Origin: Liolophura sinensis
Lineage: Eukaryota; Mollusca; Polyplacophora; Chitonida; Chitonidae
NCBI RefSeq assembly: GCF_032854445.1
Contig: NC_088295.1
Span: 18,029,385 to 18,093,384, forward strand
Direction of reading: 5' to 3'
DNA: 64,000 bases
The notes under the pieces are model-generated. The model was not told where the DNA came from, did no database searches, and worked only from the letters and a program-made list of their open reading frames with translations. Shown here one piece after another: positions 41,801-53,971 of the stretch; within the stretch, counting starts at the first letter, position 1, and each line of letters starts with the position of its first letter. The translations under genes were made by a program, and so were the position numbers.

Positions 41801-43374
41801 TAAAATGTAAGCTTCAAGACCAAAAGGAAACTTTTATTGCATTTATTTGCATCTGAAAATAGTCTAATGTAGGCAGTTGTTTTTTTTTTGTCATTTACAG
41901 TGAGTGTTTTCCAGTGCTTGGGAACATCATCAACTGAGGCAATAGATAATAAGAATTTTCAGAGAATTACCAGTTTGATATTTTTCCTTTGATTGCAGTG
42001 TCATTTGTCAGTTAAGGCGAGTTCTTTGTATTAGGAATTTGAAACTGCGGAAATCTATAGGCTTATAAATTTTACCGGGTTATGGATCTTCTAACTAAGT
42101 TACCCTAAATCTTCAACAGATTCAACCACATAATGCATGATATGGCAAAGTGGAGGAATACCTACTAGCTAATGTCAACAGTTTATTATATAATTCTGTA
42201 CCCTTACCTGAATGATACATTTTCGCTCATCTTATGAATTATGCTTTCATTTTTTTTTAGCATCTAAATTTATATGTACTGGACCTGTTGGTTGAGGATT
42301 TAAGGTGATGCATTGTGTTGGATGGCTTATTCCTTCATTTATTGTTGGTGACGTTTTAATGCACCTGTAGATTCTTGTGTCTGTTTTCAAACGATTGATA
42401 AGTGGCTTGAAAGGGATGTTAGATGTAATATTGAAACACCCGCAGGAATAAATTGAGAAGTGTGTTATCCAAAAGTAAAGTGTTATTAACTTAGTTCATG
42501 GAACAGCTCCTAAATGCCACTTCAAACTTGTATGCCATTTTTCTCCATATATTTGGGGAGATATGAAATGTTAGCAAACATCTAAAGAAAGTATACAACA
42601 CTTTTATGTCTTGGTTGTTTCAACATTTTGGTTTATTGGCAACTTTGACTGTAGTTTTGTTATTGTCAGTCACATTCTGTATGAAATGGATGAATTTTTC
42701 TTGTGATTAAAATGGTTAAGCTCAGCATCTTTATTGGAAAAGTTCCAGATGATTTTCTGACCAGAGGCATTCCAGTCAGGTACAACCAGGATATTATAAG
42801 TGTCAAATAAAACACCGAATAAATATATGTACAGACAAAGCACAAAGTCTATGCCAGGTTAGTGTTATAAAGTTGTGACTTCATACCACCATGTGAGTTT
42901 CTATTAATAAATATATTTGTCAGTTAAACTTCATCTGATATGATTCTTGTCTCCATTAATTACTGTAATTCTTTAAACTTTTCGCATGTTTGCAAGATGT
43001 TCTTGTAGACATATTGGAAGGGCTTTAGTTTGTGTAGACTGATAAAATTGTGCTTGTGAAGCCCTGACATCGGCCAATCCAACCAATGTAGTTCTGTCTC
43101 CAAAATCAATTATAAATGTGCGGAAATTGCACCGAAAGTTGGTCTTTCAAATGCGAAAAGGTTGATTAATTACATTGTTGATTAGACACATTGTGATGGT
43201 GTACGTCAAATTCACAGTGTTGTGTATATATATGTATGCCAATCTGAGATAATTTCCATCATCTGGTGGATTTCTGATGAATTCTCTAGTAATTTCATAA
43301 TGTATATTTAGATGTCAACAGTAACAAACTATAAAGTCTGTAGTTAACAGACTTAGATGATTTGATGTATTGTC
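38869..43374. other. Gene-free stretch
   Basis: AT-rich DNA containing one SINE tail (40,047-40,098). Open frames up to about 100 codons show no domain or splice context. I see nothing else in it. Confidence 0.5.
40047..40098 (+). mobile_element. SINE family 2 tail
   Basis: It contains caagtaagtgaaatattctg, gaacggagtaaaataccagt and a caaataaataaaat tail. Confidence 0.65.
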
Positions 43375-44240
43375 AGCATTGACTCCTTGATCAGGATGAT
43401 GTGACGTGATGTCAGGATAGTCGGGGCTGTTGGTAAGGTGTTTGCATTATCTGACACCTTGATGAGGATGATGTGATGTGATGTCAGGATAGTCGGGGCT
43501 GTTGGTAAGGTGTTTGCATTATCTGACACCTTGATGAGGATGATATGATGTGATGTCAGGATAGTCGGGGCTGTTGGTAGGTGTCGGCATTATCTGACAT
43601 CTTGATGAGGATGATGTGATGTGATGTCAGGATGGTGTGTCCAATTGGTAAGGTATTTGCATTATCTGACACCTTGATGAGGATGATGTGATGTCAGGAT
43701 GTTGTGTCCAATTGGTAAGGTGTTTGCATTATCTGACACCTTGATGAGGATGATGTGATGTGATGTCAGGATGGTGTGTCCAATTGGTAAGGTGTTTGCA
43801 TTATCTGACACCTTGATCAGGATGATGTGATGTGATGTCAGGATGGTGTGTCCAATTGGTAAGGTGTTTGCATTGTCTGACACCTTGATCAGGATGATGT
43901 GATGTGATGTCAGGATGGTGTGTCCAGTTGGTAAGGTGTTTACGTTATCTGACATCTTGATCAGGATGATGTGATGTGATGTCAGGATGGTGTGTCCAGC
44001 TGGTAAAGTGTTTGCGTTATCTGACATCTTGATCAAGATGATGTGATGTGATGTCAGGATGATGTGGCCAGTTGGTCAGTTTTTTTCATTATCTGACACC
44101 TTGATCAGGATGATGTAACGTGATGTGAGGTCAGGATGGTCTGGCCACTTTGTAAGGTGTCGGCATTATCTGCCACCTAGATCAGGATGATGTAATGTCA
44201 GGATTGTGTGGTCATTTGGACGGCATTATCTGACACCTTG
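43375..44240 (+). repeat. Tandem array of about 72-bp units
   Basis: About 11-12 units containing gatcaggatgatgtgatgtg, atgtcaggatggtgtgtcca, attggtaaggtgtttgcatt and atctgacacctt. Early units have agtcggggctgttggtaagg instead. The minus-strand open frame (43,662-44,036) is an artefact. Confidence 0.93.
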
Positions 44241-44309
44241 GTCTGGTGTCGGGGGGGAAAATGTGATTTATTATGTACACATGGTGTCAGACGTCCACTC
44301 TGTGACACT

Positions 44310-45270
44310 GTACTCATAATAATGTGATTAATATGCCATTGTCTGGATTAAGTGATTGATCAGGTCAATGTCAGGATATTGTGATTGATCAGGTCAATGT
44401 CTGGATTAAGTGATTGATCAGGTCAATATTCAGTTTAAGTGATTGGTCAGGTCAATGTCAGTGCAATGTGATTAACCAGGACATTATCAAGGTAATGTAA
44501 TTGATCAGGTCAATGTCAGGATAATGTGATTGATCAGATCAATGTCAGAACAAGGTGATTGATCAAATCAATGTCAGCGTCATGTGACTGATCAGGTCAA
44601 TGTCGGGATTAAGTGATTGATCAGGATAATGTGACTGATCAGGTCAATGTCAGAATAATGTGATTGATCAGGACAATGTCAGAGTAATGTGACTGATCAG
44701 GTCAATGCCCAGACTAAGTTATTGATCAGGTTGATATCCAGATTGTCATTGATGAGGTCAAGGTCAGGATAATGTGATTAATCAGGACAATGTCAAGATA
44801 ATGAAATTGATCAGGATAATGGGATTGATCGGGTCAATGTCAGGATAATGGGATTGATCAGGTCAATGTCCGGATTAAGTGATTGATTAGGTCAATATTC
44901 AGCTTAAGTGATTGTTCAGGTCAATGTCAGTGCAATGTGATTAACCAGGACATTATCAAGGTAATGTAATTGATCAGGTCAATGTCAGGATAATGTGATT
45001 AATCAGGACAATGTCAAGATAATGTAATTGATCAGGATAATGGGATTGATCAGGTCAAAGTCAGGATAATGGAATTTGTCAGGTCAATGTCAGGATGATG
45101 TTATCGATCAGGATAATGTGATTGATCAGGATGATGTTATTGATCAGGTCAATGTCTAGATTAAGTGATTGATCAGGTCGATATCCAGATTAAGTGGTTG
45201 GTCAGGTCAGTGTCAGGATAATGTGATTGATCAGGCCAGTATCACGATAATGTGATTGGTCAGGGCAAAG
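44310..45270 (+). repeat. Tandem array of about 28-30-bp units
   Basis: About 30 diverged units of the kind aatgtgattgatcaggtcaa then tgtcaggat. It follows the 72-bp array at once and shares the gatcagg…atgtcagga core with it. Confidence 0.92.
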
Positions 45271-45711
45271 AAGGTGAATGGTGTGATGCCTGGACAACTT
45301 GTCTTACCTTAATTCTTCTAAAATTTCGAAGACCTGGTCTGTTCATTTTAATATATATGTAGTTCTAGCAGAAATATTGAGTTTCTTTTTTTCTCTAGTG
45401 GTTAGACCATCTATTGGAAGACATACTCTTATCTTTACTTTCCACAGGGCTGGTAAAGAAATGTAATATTTTACTTCCAACACTACTAACAGCTGTCCCA
45501 AATTTTAGAAGAATTAGGGTAGTCAGGTCTAAGCTTGAACTGGTATCAGGTTCCTGTAATTGTCCCTTATATGATCATGGGATGTGATAAGGTGTTACGA
45601 CACATAAATCTACTGTTGAGAGATATCTGTCCTGCACACGAAACTTGGAATGGTAAACAGTTATACATTCCCTTGCATATGTATCTGTATATTCAATATG
45701 GCTCAATATTA

Positions 45712-45717
45712 TTTATT
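45712..45717 (-). terminator. Possible polyadenylation signal of the minus-strand VAMP-like gene
   Basis: AATAAA on the minus strand, 157 bases past the stop codon at 45,874-45,876. Confidence 0.5.
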
Positions 45718-45873
45718 ACACCATCAGCACACGTCAGCACAGAAGTCTATCAAACATCATAGCAATACCTGTCCCACTTGTATTGCTCAGAGGACATTGT
45801 GAACACTGGAGTTCGTAGCTCACTAGTCTGTTCTCATCCATTGCTCTAGTCTCTTTCGGAAGTCACCTTTGTG

Positions 45874-46093
45874 CTAGGACGTCTGCTTGTTTTTAGCACC
45901 ATCACTATGAACCACAATTGCCACCAGCACTACAATTGTTGGAACTACAACCACAGCCAGTTTGCAGAGACATCCCCGCACTGACTGCCATCTTTTTTGT
46001 TTCCTCAGCTTGTTAGATTGTTTCCGGTATTCCGTGGTCTGAAATATCAATAGTTGATTTGATTGGTGTTTTACACCGTACTGAAGAATAAAA

Positions 46094-46175
<82 letters not shown>

Positions 46176-49057
46176 TATGTAATAATATACATGTGTCAAA
46201 TGATCTATGGAATGAACGATTTCCAAGCTACAGCAAAACCCTGTGGACGATTTCCAAGCTAATGAAATAACCCCGTGAATAATTTTCAAAGCTAGGGCAA
46301 TAACCCCGTGAACGATTTCAAGCTAGAGCAATAATCTCGTGGACTAATTCCAAGCTAGAGCAATAACCCCGTGAATAATTTCCACGTTAGGGGCAATAAC
46401 GAAGTGGACGATTTCAAGCTAGAGCAATAATCCAGCGTTGTAAGCTGGAATAATAACCCTGTGGACCATTTCCAAGACGAATCTCCAAGATGCTGGGAAC
46501 GAAATAACTGAGAAAAAAAAGGAACTAAATTGTATCCTGCTGATAAATCACCAGACTGAACATTGCTATCATCATGTCTACACTTGCAATTAAATACACA
46601 TTTAAGGCAAAATAGATTTATGAATTACCTCTATGATAACTGTGTTTTTTTATTTATTTGTTTGGAGTGTAACGGTATTACCCGTGTACCCCACTAACCC
46701 TCCACATACTTACAAATCTAACCTCATGTCAGACCTATAGGTGGGCCTATACTACTCATGAGGTGGCATTCCCAGTCCATTTTTAGGACCCATAGCCAAA
46801 ACATTCTATAACGCCAGTTCCAGAGGAATATGTAAGAAGTTAATGTATTTAGACAAAAAACGCTGGTATCATGTAAGGGAGAAACAGTTTTCAGTGATGC
46901 AGAAATATAGTGGATATTCTAGGCATAACATCAAATTCTAGTAAGGTCGAACACTAATATAACTATCTAAGTCGCGCTTGGTAGCATCTAATGATTCCTA
47001 GTCGACATAGGAGTGAAAAATTGCCTAGTGCGACGTAAAACCTCAAGCATAGGCGTACATACTTAAATCGCACACATTTACCGATATACATCTTATGTAC
47101 ATGTAGGACATATTTTTACTCCGGAAGCCACTCTGACAGGAGATCATTGTCATTGATCATGGGACCAAAAACATGTACCATTTTAAGTGTGTGTACAGTT
47201 TTTTTTAGCAGAACGAATCTTAGCGGACAAACGGCTTTCATCGCCATGTGTAGGGTATGTTGTAGAGTGGTATAGCTATAAACGCCAATCGATATCCGCT
47301 TAATAAAAAGATTATGCTTATAAAAAACAACATATACGCATATTAGTCATATGTGCATATTAGTCATTTCTATATTTACTAGTACTTATAGAACGGTTTC
47401 CTCCCTTAAACTGCAGTCATTCGTTGGTGAAACATTTTTGAATACATCAAACATATCTTGGTTGACTGTGTAGACTTTGCTCATGTTCGGCAAAGGTTCT
47501 ACACGGTCACCTCTATATACGATTTATTTGATAGCATCGCTGGCGATGTGATCATAAATTATTTGAAGGCCATTGGCCTATATCATAAAATATAAATTTT
47601 AATTGTCATAAATATCTATAGATAAACAGTTATATACATATATATTTATACGTGTACTATAACCCTGGTTTTCGAGTTTTAACTCTTATTTTTCTTTTAT
47701 ACGATTTTAAACATGTCTACTTTTTGTTTTACTTTTGGTGTTCATATTATCATATCGAAAACCTTAACGGTCTCACTTTTTCACCTTGTTCTCGCCACGA
47801 TATGGCTGAAATATTGCCGATGTGGCGTTAAGCCATATTCATTCATCCATTCATTCATTCATTTTTTGAATATATACAGCGTTAAACAACACACAAGCAA
47901 ACACATAAATATGATACGGCTGTTCATCTTAGAATAACCTAATAAATATTAAAATATAATCTTGCTATTCATAAATCTATAACCAAAACTAGTGTGATGT
48001 ATACTCGATCCCAGCCGAAACAGTTTGTTAGTTTGTCACAGCAATGTGATTTCATTAGGTTTCATTTCAAGCGTAAACCCTATTATTTAAACCTGACAAA
48101 CTTGCATGATACGACAATTCTTCATTTCACCGTTACATTGTGTGCATAGTAATGATTCAATCGCACACATGTTGGTATGAGAGGTAAAGAGCTGGGCGTC
48201 GGCAACGTCACTTCTGCCCCGGGCACTAAGCGTTCTTACTGGTTAGTTACAGAGCCGTCTCCCTCTCTGTATATGTACTTATGCGTGTGTCTGAATGAAC
48301 TCGACACCATCTATAGCCTACACAACACTCAGGATATGTTTTTTTATCGACGAAATCTCATTCATCACTGTACAAATAAACGGTCACCCCCACCCAAATA
48401 AAACTGCCACATACAATATCTGAATTACGTACACTCTTTTGGAAGTAGACAATAATGATTTTCACTGCCTCCACCATGCGTGGATTTTTCTTAATGCTAG
48501 ATACTCGTCAGAGTGTTCTCATCAAATGGTGAATAGATAGGACCATTCTTGTGAAAAGTTTTGACAACATGTCAGTGCGGGACTCTTGATGGCGCATGGC
48601 TCTAACGTGTCCTTTCCACGAGGACCACCGGAATTCTTGACTAGCAATGTCGAGTGCTCCTGCTCCTACGTTTTCACCTGCAGTTTTATACAATACACAG
48701 GTTTAGACACTTCCTAGATATGCACACTTTAGGAAGTGTGGTCGTTTCCTTCGAGTTTCTCTTCTACCTATAGATTTGACCACTGCCATATACGTACATG
48801 TACCAGTAATATATTCTTGATCACATCAGACTAAGATACGCTGTACTTTTTCGTACGTGCATATGTAAACGGAGCCATACCTTGGCGAGTAGATATTCCG
48901 ATTTCTCTTGGAGTGCCTCTAGTTTGTGTCCTCTCTGCTGAACTTTCTCGATGTTTTCTTTAGACAGCTCAGTGAGTTCATGTACCTCGTCGTCCAGAAG
49001 TATGATTTTGTGTAAGACAAGGTCTGAATCATTTGTCATAACTGCATGTTGGGCCAT
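45874..49057 (-). CDS. VAMP/synaptobrevin-like R-SNARE, 113 aa, 2 exons
   Basis: R-SNAREs sit in vesicle membranes and zip with Q-SNAREs to drive fusion. Exon 1 (49,057 down to 48,881) encodes 59 residues from MAQHAVMTND; exon 2 (46,038 down to 45,874) encodes 54 and a TAG stop. The donor gtatgg and acceptor gatatttcag join in phase 0. The heptad region DDEVHELTELSKENIEKV leads to QQRGHKLEAL, with R42 at the ionic zero layer. Exon 2 carries the end of the SNARE helix (TTEYRKQSNKL), a basic stretch with W77 (RKQKRW), a membrane segment at about 84-102 (LAVVVVPTIVVLVAIVV) and an 11-residue tail. There is no longin domain, so it is brevin-type. The intron falls 17 residues after the zero-layer arginine, as in the paralogues at 53,972 and 62,682. 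The exons are too short for simple ORF calling, and the 2.8-kb intron holds repeats. The exact VAMP subfamily is unclear. Confidence 0.85.
46054..46092 (-). mobile_element. SINE family 2 tail, antisense, fused to a TA microsatellite
   Basis: The plus strand reads gattggtgttttacaccgta then ctgaagaata, the complement of the SINE 2 tail. It is followed at once by TA repeats. It lies inside the intron of the minus-strand VAMP-like gene, 16 bases from exon 2, where it reads in the same direction as the gene. Confidence 0.75.
46094..46175. repeat. (TA)n then (GT)n microsatellite
   Basis: About 25 TA units, then about ten GT units. Confidence 0.95.
46200..46470 (+). repeat. Minisatellite of about 31-33-bp units
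   Basis: About eight diverged units of gacgatttccaagctagagc then aataaccccgtg. It lies in the intron of the minus-strand VAMP-like gene. Confidence 0.85.
46975..47056 (+). mobile_element. SINE 3' module (family 1/3 type), degraded
   Basis: It contains taatgattcctagtcgacat, aggagtgaaaaattgcctag and tgcgacgtaaaacctcaagc, matching the shared 3' end of families 1 and 3. Confidence 0.55.
47795..47865 (+). mobile_element. SINE family 4 tail with (attc)n
   Basis: It contains ctcgccacgatatggctgaa, atattgccgatgtggcgtta, agccatattcattc and (attc)n. I recognise this tail as common in mollusc genomes; that is recall, not a search result. Confidence 0.7.
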
Positions 49058-50112
49058 GGCCGCGTTATACAGGTACGCTGCTCAGTACAGACTATAGCAT
49101 TTCTGGGCACGTATGTGCATACTCAAGATGTCACCCAGCCCGAAGGCCTATATACCAGGTGTACATGACTGGCAGGTTTACCATATATAATTCAGTCCCA
49201 TATTTCCGCTTTATATAGGTAGTGTGCAACAGAAAAAGCACAGAGGTATGAACTGACATGCAATTATGCGTGTATATAATACGAGTGGCAAATTCCTCTA
49301 AGCCTTTAAAAGACATTCCCAGCTGTATAATGAAAACGAAACCACATAAATCTTGTGTAAAACATGAGAACTCGGCTTACATAGGCTGCCAAGTTTAGCG
49401 TCGTTTTACTTTGAGACGGCTGTGATCTTCAGTGATCGCTATGTATCCGCGAACATTATGTACTAGGTCTCTCAACTACACTCGCCATGCATTTACTATA
49501 TGTGCATGTATATGTACTTTACAGTTCATATGCAGGCACCATCTCATATTCGACGTGGCAGATTATGCACACTAACTGTGTTCTTGTTCAAACTACCAAA
49601 CTATGGGTGTCTTCCCATGTCATTCATATGATCCTTAGACGATATCGTTATAACATTTACTCGGCTTTGTCTTGTTTTCCTACGGCTCAAAAGTCTACTA
49701 GGATGAAATGTCCGCCTAGGGACTCCGTAGTTGGGCTACATTAGCCTATGACCTGTAAGACGATACAAACGCCTAACCTACTTAGCCGCCATATTGGACA
49801 TATAAGAAAATCTGAAAGGTTTTCTTCCACTTATTCGATTGCCTTGCAATTTAATATGAATGTGCATATCTGATGGAGCTACAAAGTGTGATGGAACTAC
49901 AAATTTGTTCAAATCCACTGAAACTTGTAGAGGCTCGCAATCACACTCCTTCTACAGCACATGTACCGCTCACTACACCCGCTTTACATCGCTGCCACAA
50001 TTAGAAAAGGTTGACCTTTGAAGTCTGTGCGACGCACGTAGGCTCGCTTGCACGGTTTTAGCCTCACCACTGATGTCCTCGCGCGAAGCTATGATCAGCC
50101 ATATAAAATGAG

Positions 50113-50477
50113 TGAGTGAGTGAGTGCTTGGGTTTAACGTCGTACTCAACAATTTTTCAGTCATATGACGACGAAGGAATCTTTAGGGTGCATGTACGTG
50201 TAACTTGCCTCCTTGTAGCAGGACGGATTTCCACCGCTCTTTTATTTAGTGCTGCTTCACTGAGACGACTTACCGAAGGCAAGTAAGCCGCCCCGCTCGA
50301 GCCATTATACTGATACGGGTCAACCAGTCGTTGCACTATCCCCTTCATGCTGAACGCCAAGCGAGGAAGTTACAACTTCCTCTTTTAAAGTCTTAGGTGT
50401 GACTCGATCAAGGATTGATCCTGGATCTACCGGTCCCGAAGAGGACGCTCTACCAACTGTGCTATCCGGGCCGGTGC
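50113..50477 (-). mobile_element. SINE family 1, full length, with 14-bp target-site duplication
   Basis: The minus strand reads ggcccggatagcacagttgg, tagagcgtcc, then gatccaggatcaatccttga and the body, ending gagtacgacgttaaacccaa plus (gcactcac)n. The direct repeat ccatataaaatgag flanks it at 50,099-50,112 and 50,478-50,491. Confidence 0.92.
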
Positions 50478-50847
50478 CCATATAAAATGAGAATACATGG
50501 ATGTTCACAATCAGCAAAGCGGCTGATATCGCACATAGGCCTACTTTATACCTTGCATAATACACCGAGGGTTGCCGTGTTTTATAAATAAAAAACAAAA
50601 CAAACACGTTACAGATTTTTTTTCGTTTAGGCCTATACTGGTTGTTACCAAATCCCCTTGTTGGTATATAAAACTTTTACACACCTCTGACATAGTTATG
50701 TACTCCATGCTGGAGACATACTGACTTATCCGTACTTAAATCAACTTCTTTTCCAGAACCGCCTAAGTGATTGCTTTGAAATTTAATAAGCATGATCACT
50801 GTACGTGGTCTTCCCTTCATCTGAAAATTGTGCGGCTCTAGAAATAA

Positions 50848-51044
50848 GTTCACAACATCTGGCGGTCTAAAGTCAGCAAAAATTAACATAAATATCTACA
50901 TGTGCATGTAGTGCATATAGGAGCCCACTCATGCAATGGAGAATGAATTCCAGTTCTCTGCTGCAGCTGCTTTTATATATCGAGCTCCAGAACAATGAGA
51001 CTTTTGACTTGATACTACAGGTTTTAGGATTGGAATGGTTAGAA
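50848..51044 (+). repeat. Direct duplication, copy 1 (about 200 bp)
   Basis: It contains acatctggcggtctaaagtc, gagaatgaattccagttctc, tgctgcagctgcttttatat and ttttaggattggaatggtta. A second copy lies at 51,901-52,102. No coding is recognised. Confidence 0.85.
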
Positions 51045-51900
51045 TGGAGGAGGTGTTGTAACCTTTGTTATATGCTTGTCTAGACGTCAAAACAGACATT
51101 AGTATATACCAGCGTCAACCAAAATGAACGTTCCATGTCATTTATCGGAAGGCTAATTTCAAAACATTCAACAAAAACCACCAAAGAACTAAGAAAGTAT
51201 ATCAAATACGAAATTAAGTCGGATTCATATAATAGAAGCAGTCAACAGTTTTCATCGGACTTCTAGGGGAATCAGTGAAATCAGTATTCAAATCGATGCT
51301 AGTTTATAAGTTGTGGATAATCCAAATATGTATCTCAGTTGCGCTTTGATTGCAACTGTTCTGATATCCAGAGTGGCGATCTAATTCAACACAAAGTGTA
51401 CCAGAGATTCTGCCAGAAATTCTGCCGGAGATTCTTTATACTGTTCATATTTACTTATAAGAGAATTATACTCTAAAAAAACTAAGTAAACTTGGAGTGA
51501 AGGCGGTTGACACACCCGTGACTTGTGACGTTGATTAAAATTGTGACATAACACAGAAGATCTAAGAAATACAATAAGGTGAAATATGTACAAACCATAT
51601 GTAGGGCCCTTCGGTCTATGGACATCAAAATAAGGATACCTTACGATACAAAAATTGAAAACTATCCCTCTTGTCGTAAAATCGGCGCGACAGGAACCGT
51701 TTTGGTCTTTGTACAGATAGGCCTACAAGTCCAGAAAATATGCACGATGCATCTGGAGAGTTTGTGGTTCCCTTTAACACCAGCAAAGGTGGAAATATAT
51801 CTTTGACAGCCATTACTGTATACGGTTTCATTCAACACAGAAATATATTACCCCAACATAAACATGTGTTTAATAAATGTGAAGTACACATGTTTGTGTA

Positions 51901-52102
51901 GTTCACATCTGGCGGTCTAAAGTCAGCAAAAATTTACATTACCACATATCTACATGTACATGTAGTGTTTAATGCATATAAGAGATTCATGCAATTGAGA
52001 ATGAATTCCAGTTCTCTGCTGCAGTTGCTTTTATATAGAGAGCTCGAGAATAATGAGATTTTTGACTCGATATTACAGATTTTAGGATTGGAATGGTTAG
52101 AA
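51901..52102 (+). repeat. Direct duplication, copy 2 (about 200 bp)
   Basis: It matches copy 1 with scattered substitutions and small gaps. The two copies are about 1.05 kb apart. Confidence 0.85.
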
Positions 52103-53307
52103 AAATTGGATTAAATGAGAAGTATGCATGTTTGTGTTACAAAATGATTAAACACAAACAAGATCTTGTGTTAATTCAACCCAAGATAGAGTTGTTCAAA
52201 TATGACACAAGACTTTCGAAGTGTTTTTGAGTGTACTTTGTAATTTCTGCACATAGTGAACAAGTATATAGGTCAGCACAGTTTGTGCCTATCAGAATAC
52301 TAATATCTATGCATTAATGGCATATGGTTTCCCGAATTTCACATTGATGTTATTGATAAGAAATTCATGCAAGACTTTGTTGCCTCTGACGTTCATATAG
52401 AGGTGACCCGTTTTGTTAAACACTGGAAAAATAGTGATGAAATGCTATAAATTAAGTGTTTGTGGCTAACAATAGTCTAGAGAGTAGAGAAATCCCAAGT
52501 GGATATGTCCTCATATGGTGCGTGTATTTGAGCTTCTAGTTATTCATTGAGACTTTTGGAGTTTTCCGGAATCAAAATGCATTTGACGCCTGAATTCTTT
52601 TCAATTGCACAGCAGCACATTCCAAAATGACTGCACCTCTTGCAGTGCAGATGTTAAGAGAGCAGATGCAAGTTCGGTAATACCACTGCTTGACCCCACC
52701 ATGAAGCAAGCTTTGTATGGGGATTTATACCATCCAGTAAAGCTGAGGGCTATCGGCGTGACGGGAAGGTACAGATAAACTCATTCCTTTGAGAAAGGAC
52801 TGATGTTTTTAACATAGTTCCTCCAGAATGTGGGTCCTCACACAGTAGGTTGACGTTGCGGTAGTCGCAGTAATATATAGCTCCTCACAAGAATTTAATA
52901 GTAATATTTCTTAGGAGCTTTGTTCACAGTAACAATACGCATTTTCTCTGAAGTTCATCAAGTATACCTGTGCAGGGTAGGGTCATTCAGAAAGAATGAC
53001 TGAAGGTATGTCCACACTTAAAAACAGTAAATTTGATGTATGTGTTAAAATACCAGCATCACTGTTTATTCGCATCAGCTACGAACATGACCCGAAACTG
53101 ACGAGTAGGCCTACTAACACTTCCTTTAGCACTTCCTATATATGGAATATTATTACATTATGGGTAGTAAATGACGCCTATAATGTAACATTATTATATT
53201 ATGGGTAGCAAATATTACACACGGTGTAATAATTATGACATGATGCATGTATGTAATTATTGCATTTCTGGACTTTATTCCACTGCGCTCTTAGGCCATA
53301 CATTGGA
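52103..53307. other. Intergenic, no feature seen
   Basis: AT-rich with no supported exon, array or element. Confidence 0.5.
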
Positions 53308-53451
53308 AGGTCTGTTAGCAGCCTGTGCATGGTCGTGGGTTTCCCCCGGGCTTTACCCGGATTCCCCTCATCATATTACTGGCTGTGGTCGTATAATTAA
53401 GTGAAATATCTTGAGTACGGCGTAAAACACCAATCAAGTAAACACATGAAT
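53308..53451 (+). mobile_element. SINE family 2, 3' half
   Basis: It contains aaggtctgttagcagcctgt, gcatggtcgtgggtttcccc and tgagtacggcgtaaaacacc, then an A-rich tail. It ends about 520 bases before the next VAMP-like start codon. Confidence 0.8.
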
Positions 53452-53971
53452 ATTACATTTTAGGCACTTAAAGGTCAACCGTATGGACGGCCATGTGATG
53501 AACAACAGGCATAGCTTTGCCCACAGTTTATGTGTTGGGTATAGAAGAATTACGGCCAAAACATGCATCAGGGGGCCGAAGGTATCTCCACCATGAAATT
53601 TAATTACGTGTATATACATACATCACTGAGGAAGAAGGCTCATTGTATGTGTTGGTAGGATGTAGGTAGCCCAACCGTGCTATTATAGCTGTATAACTAC
53701 TACACCCTTCTTGCTCGCCGTTCAAAGTGAAAATGAAAGTTTACAGAGATTTATCAGAATCGGTACACTAGAAAAACGCGGATATTCGATGAACTTATAG
53801 GATTCAGTTTGTTCTGTCAGTAACATTGTGGAGAGGCAAACAAGTGAATATTGCAGCTATATATAGGTACACATTTTTGTTGGACATAAAAGTCTTTCTC
53901 ATTCACTGTGTATTGTGACCTATATCGTACAAATTTGCGTCTGGTAGCAGAACCCCGTAGGCTTATGTACA

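Noticed and set aside
43662..44036. 124-codon minus-strand frame with ILTSHHIILIKMSDN repeats
   Set aside because: Produced by the 72-bp tandem array; no start context or family.
48508..48693. Minus-strand frame with ASQEFRWSSWKGHVRAM as exon 2 of the minus-strand VAMP-like gene
   Set aside because: Joining it in phase 0 after exon 1 gives an early stop, and it has no membrane segment. The exon at 46,038-45,874 joins in frame and completes the helix, basic linker and anchor.
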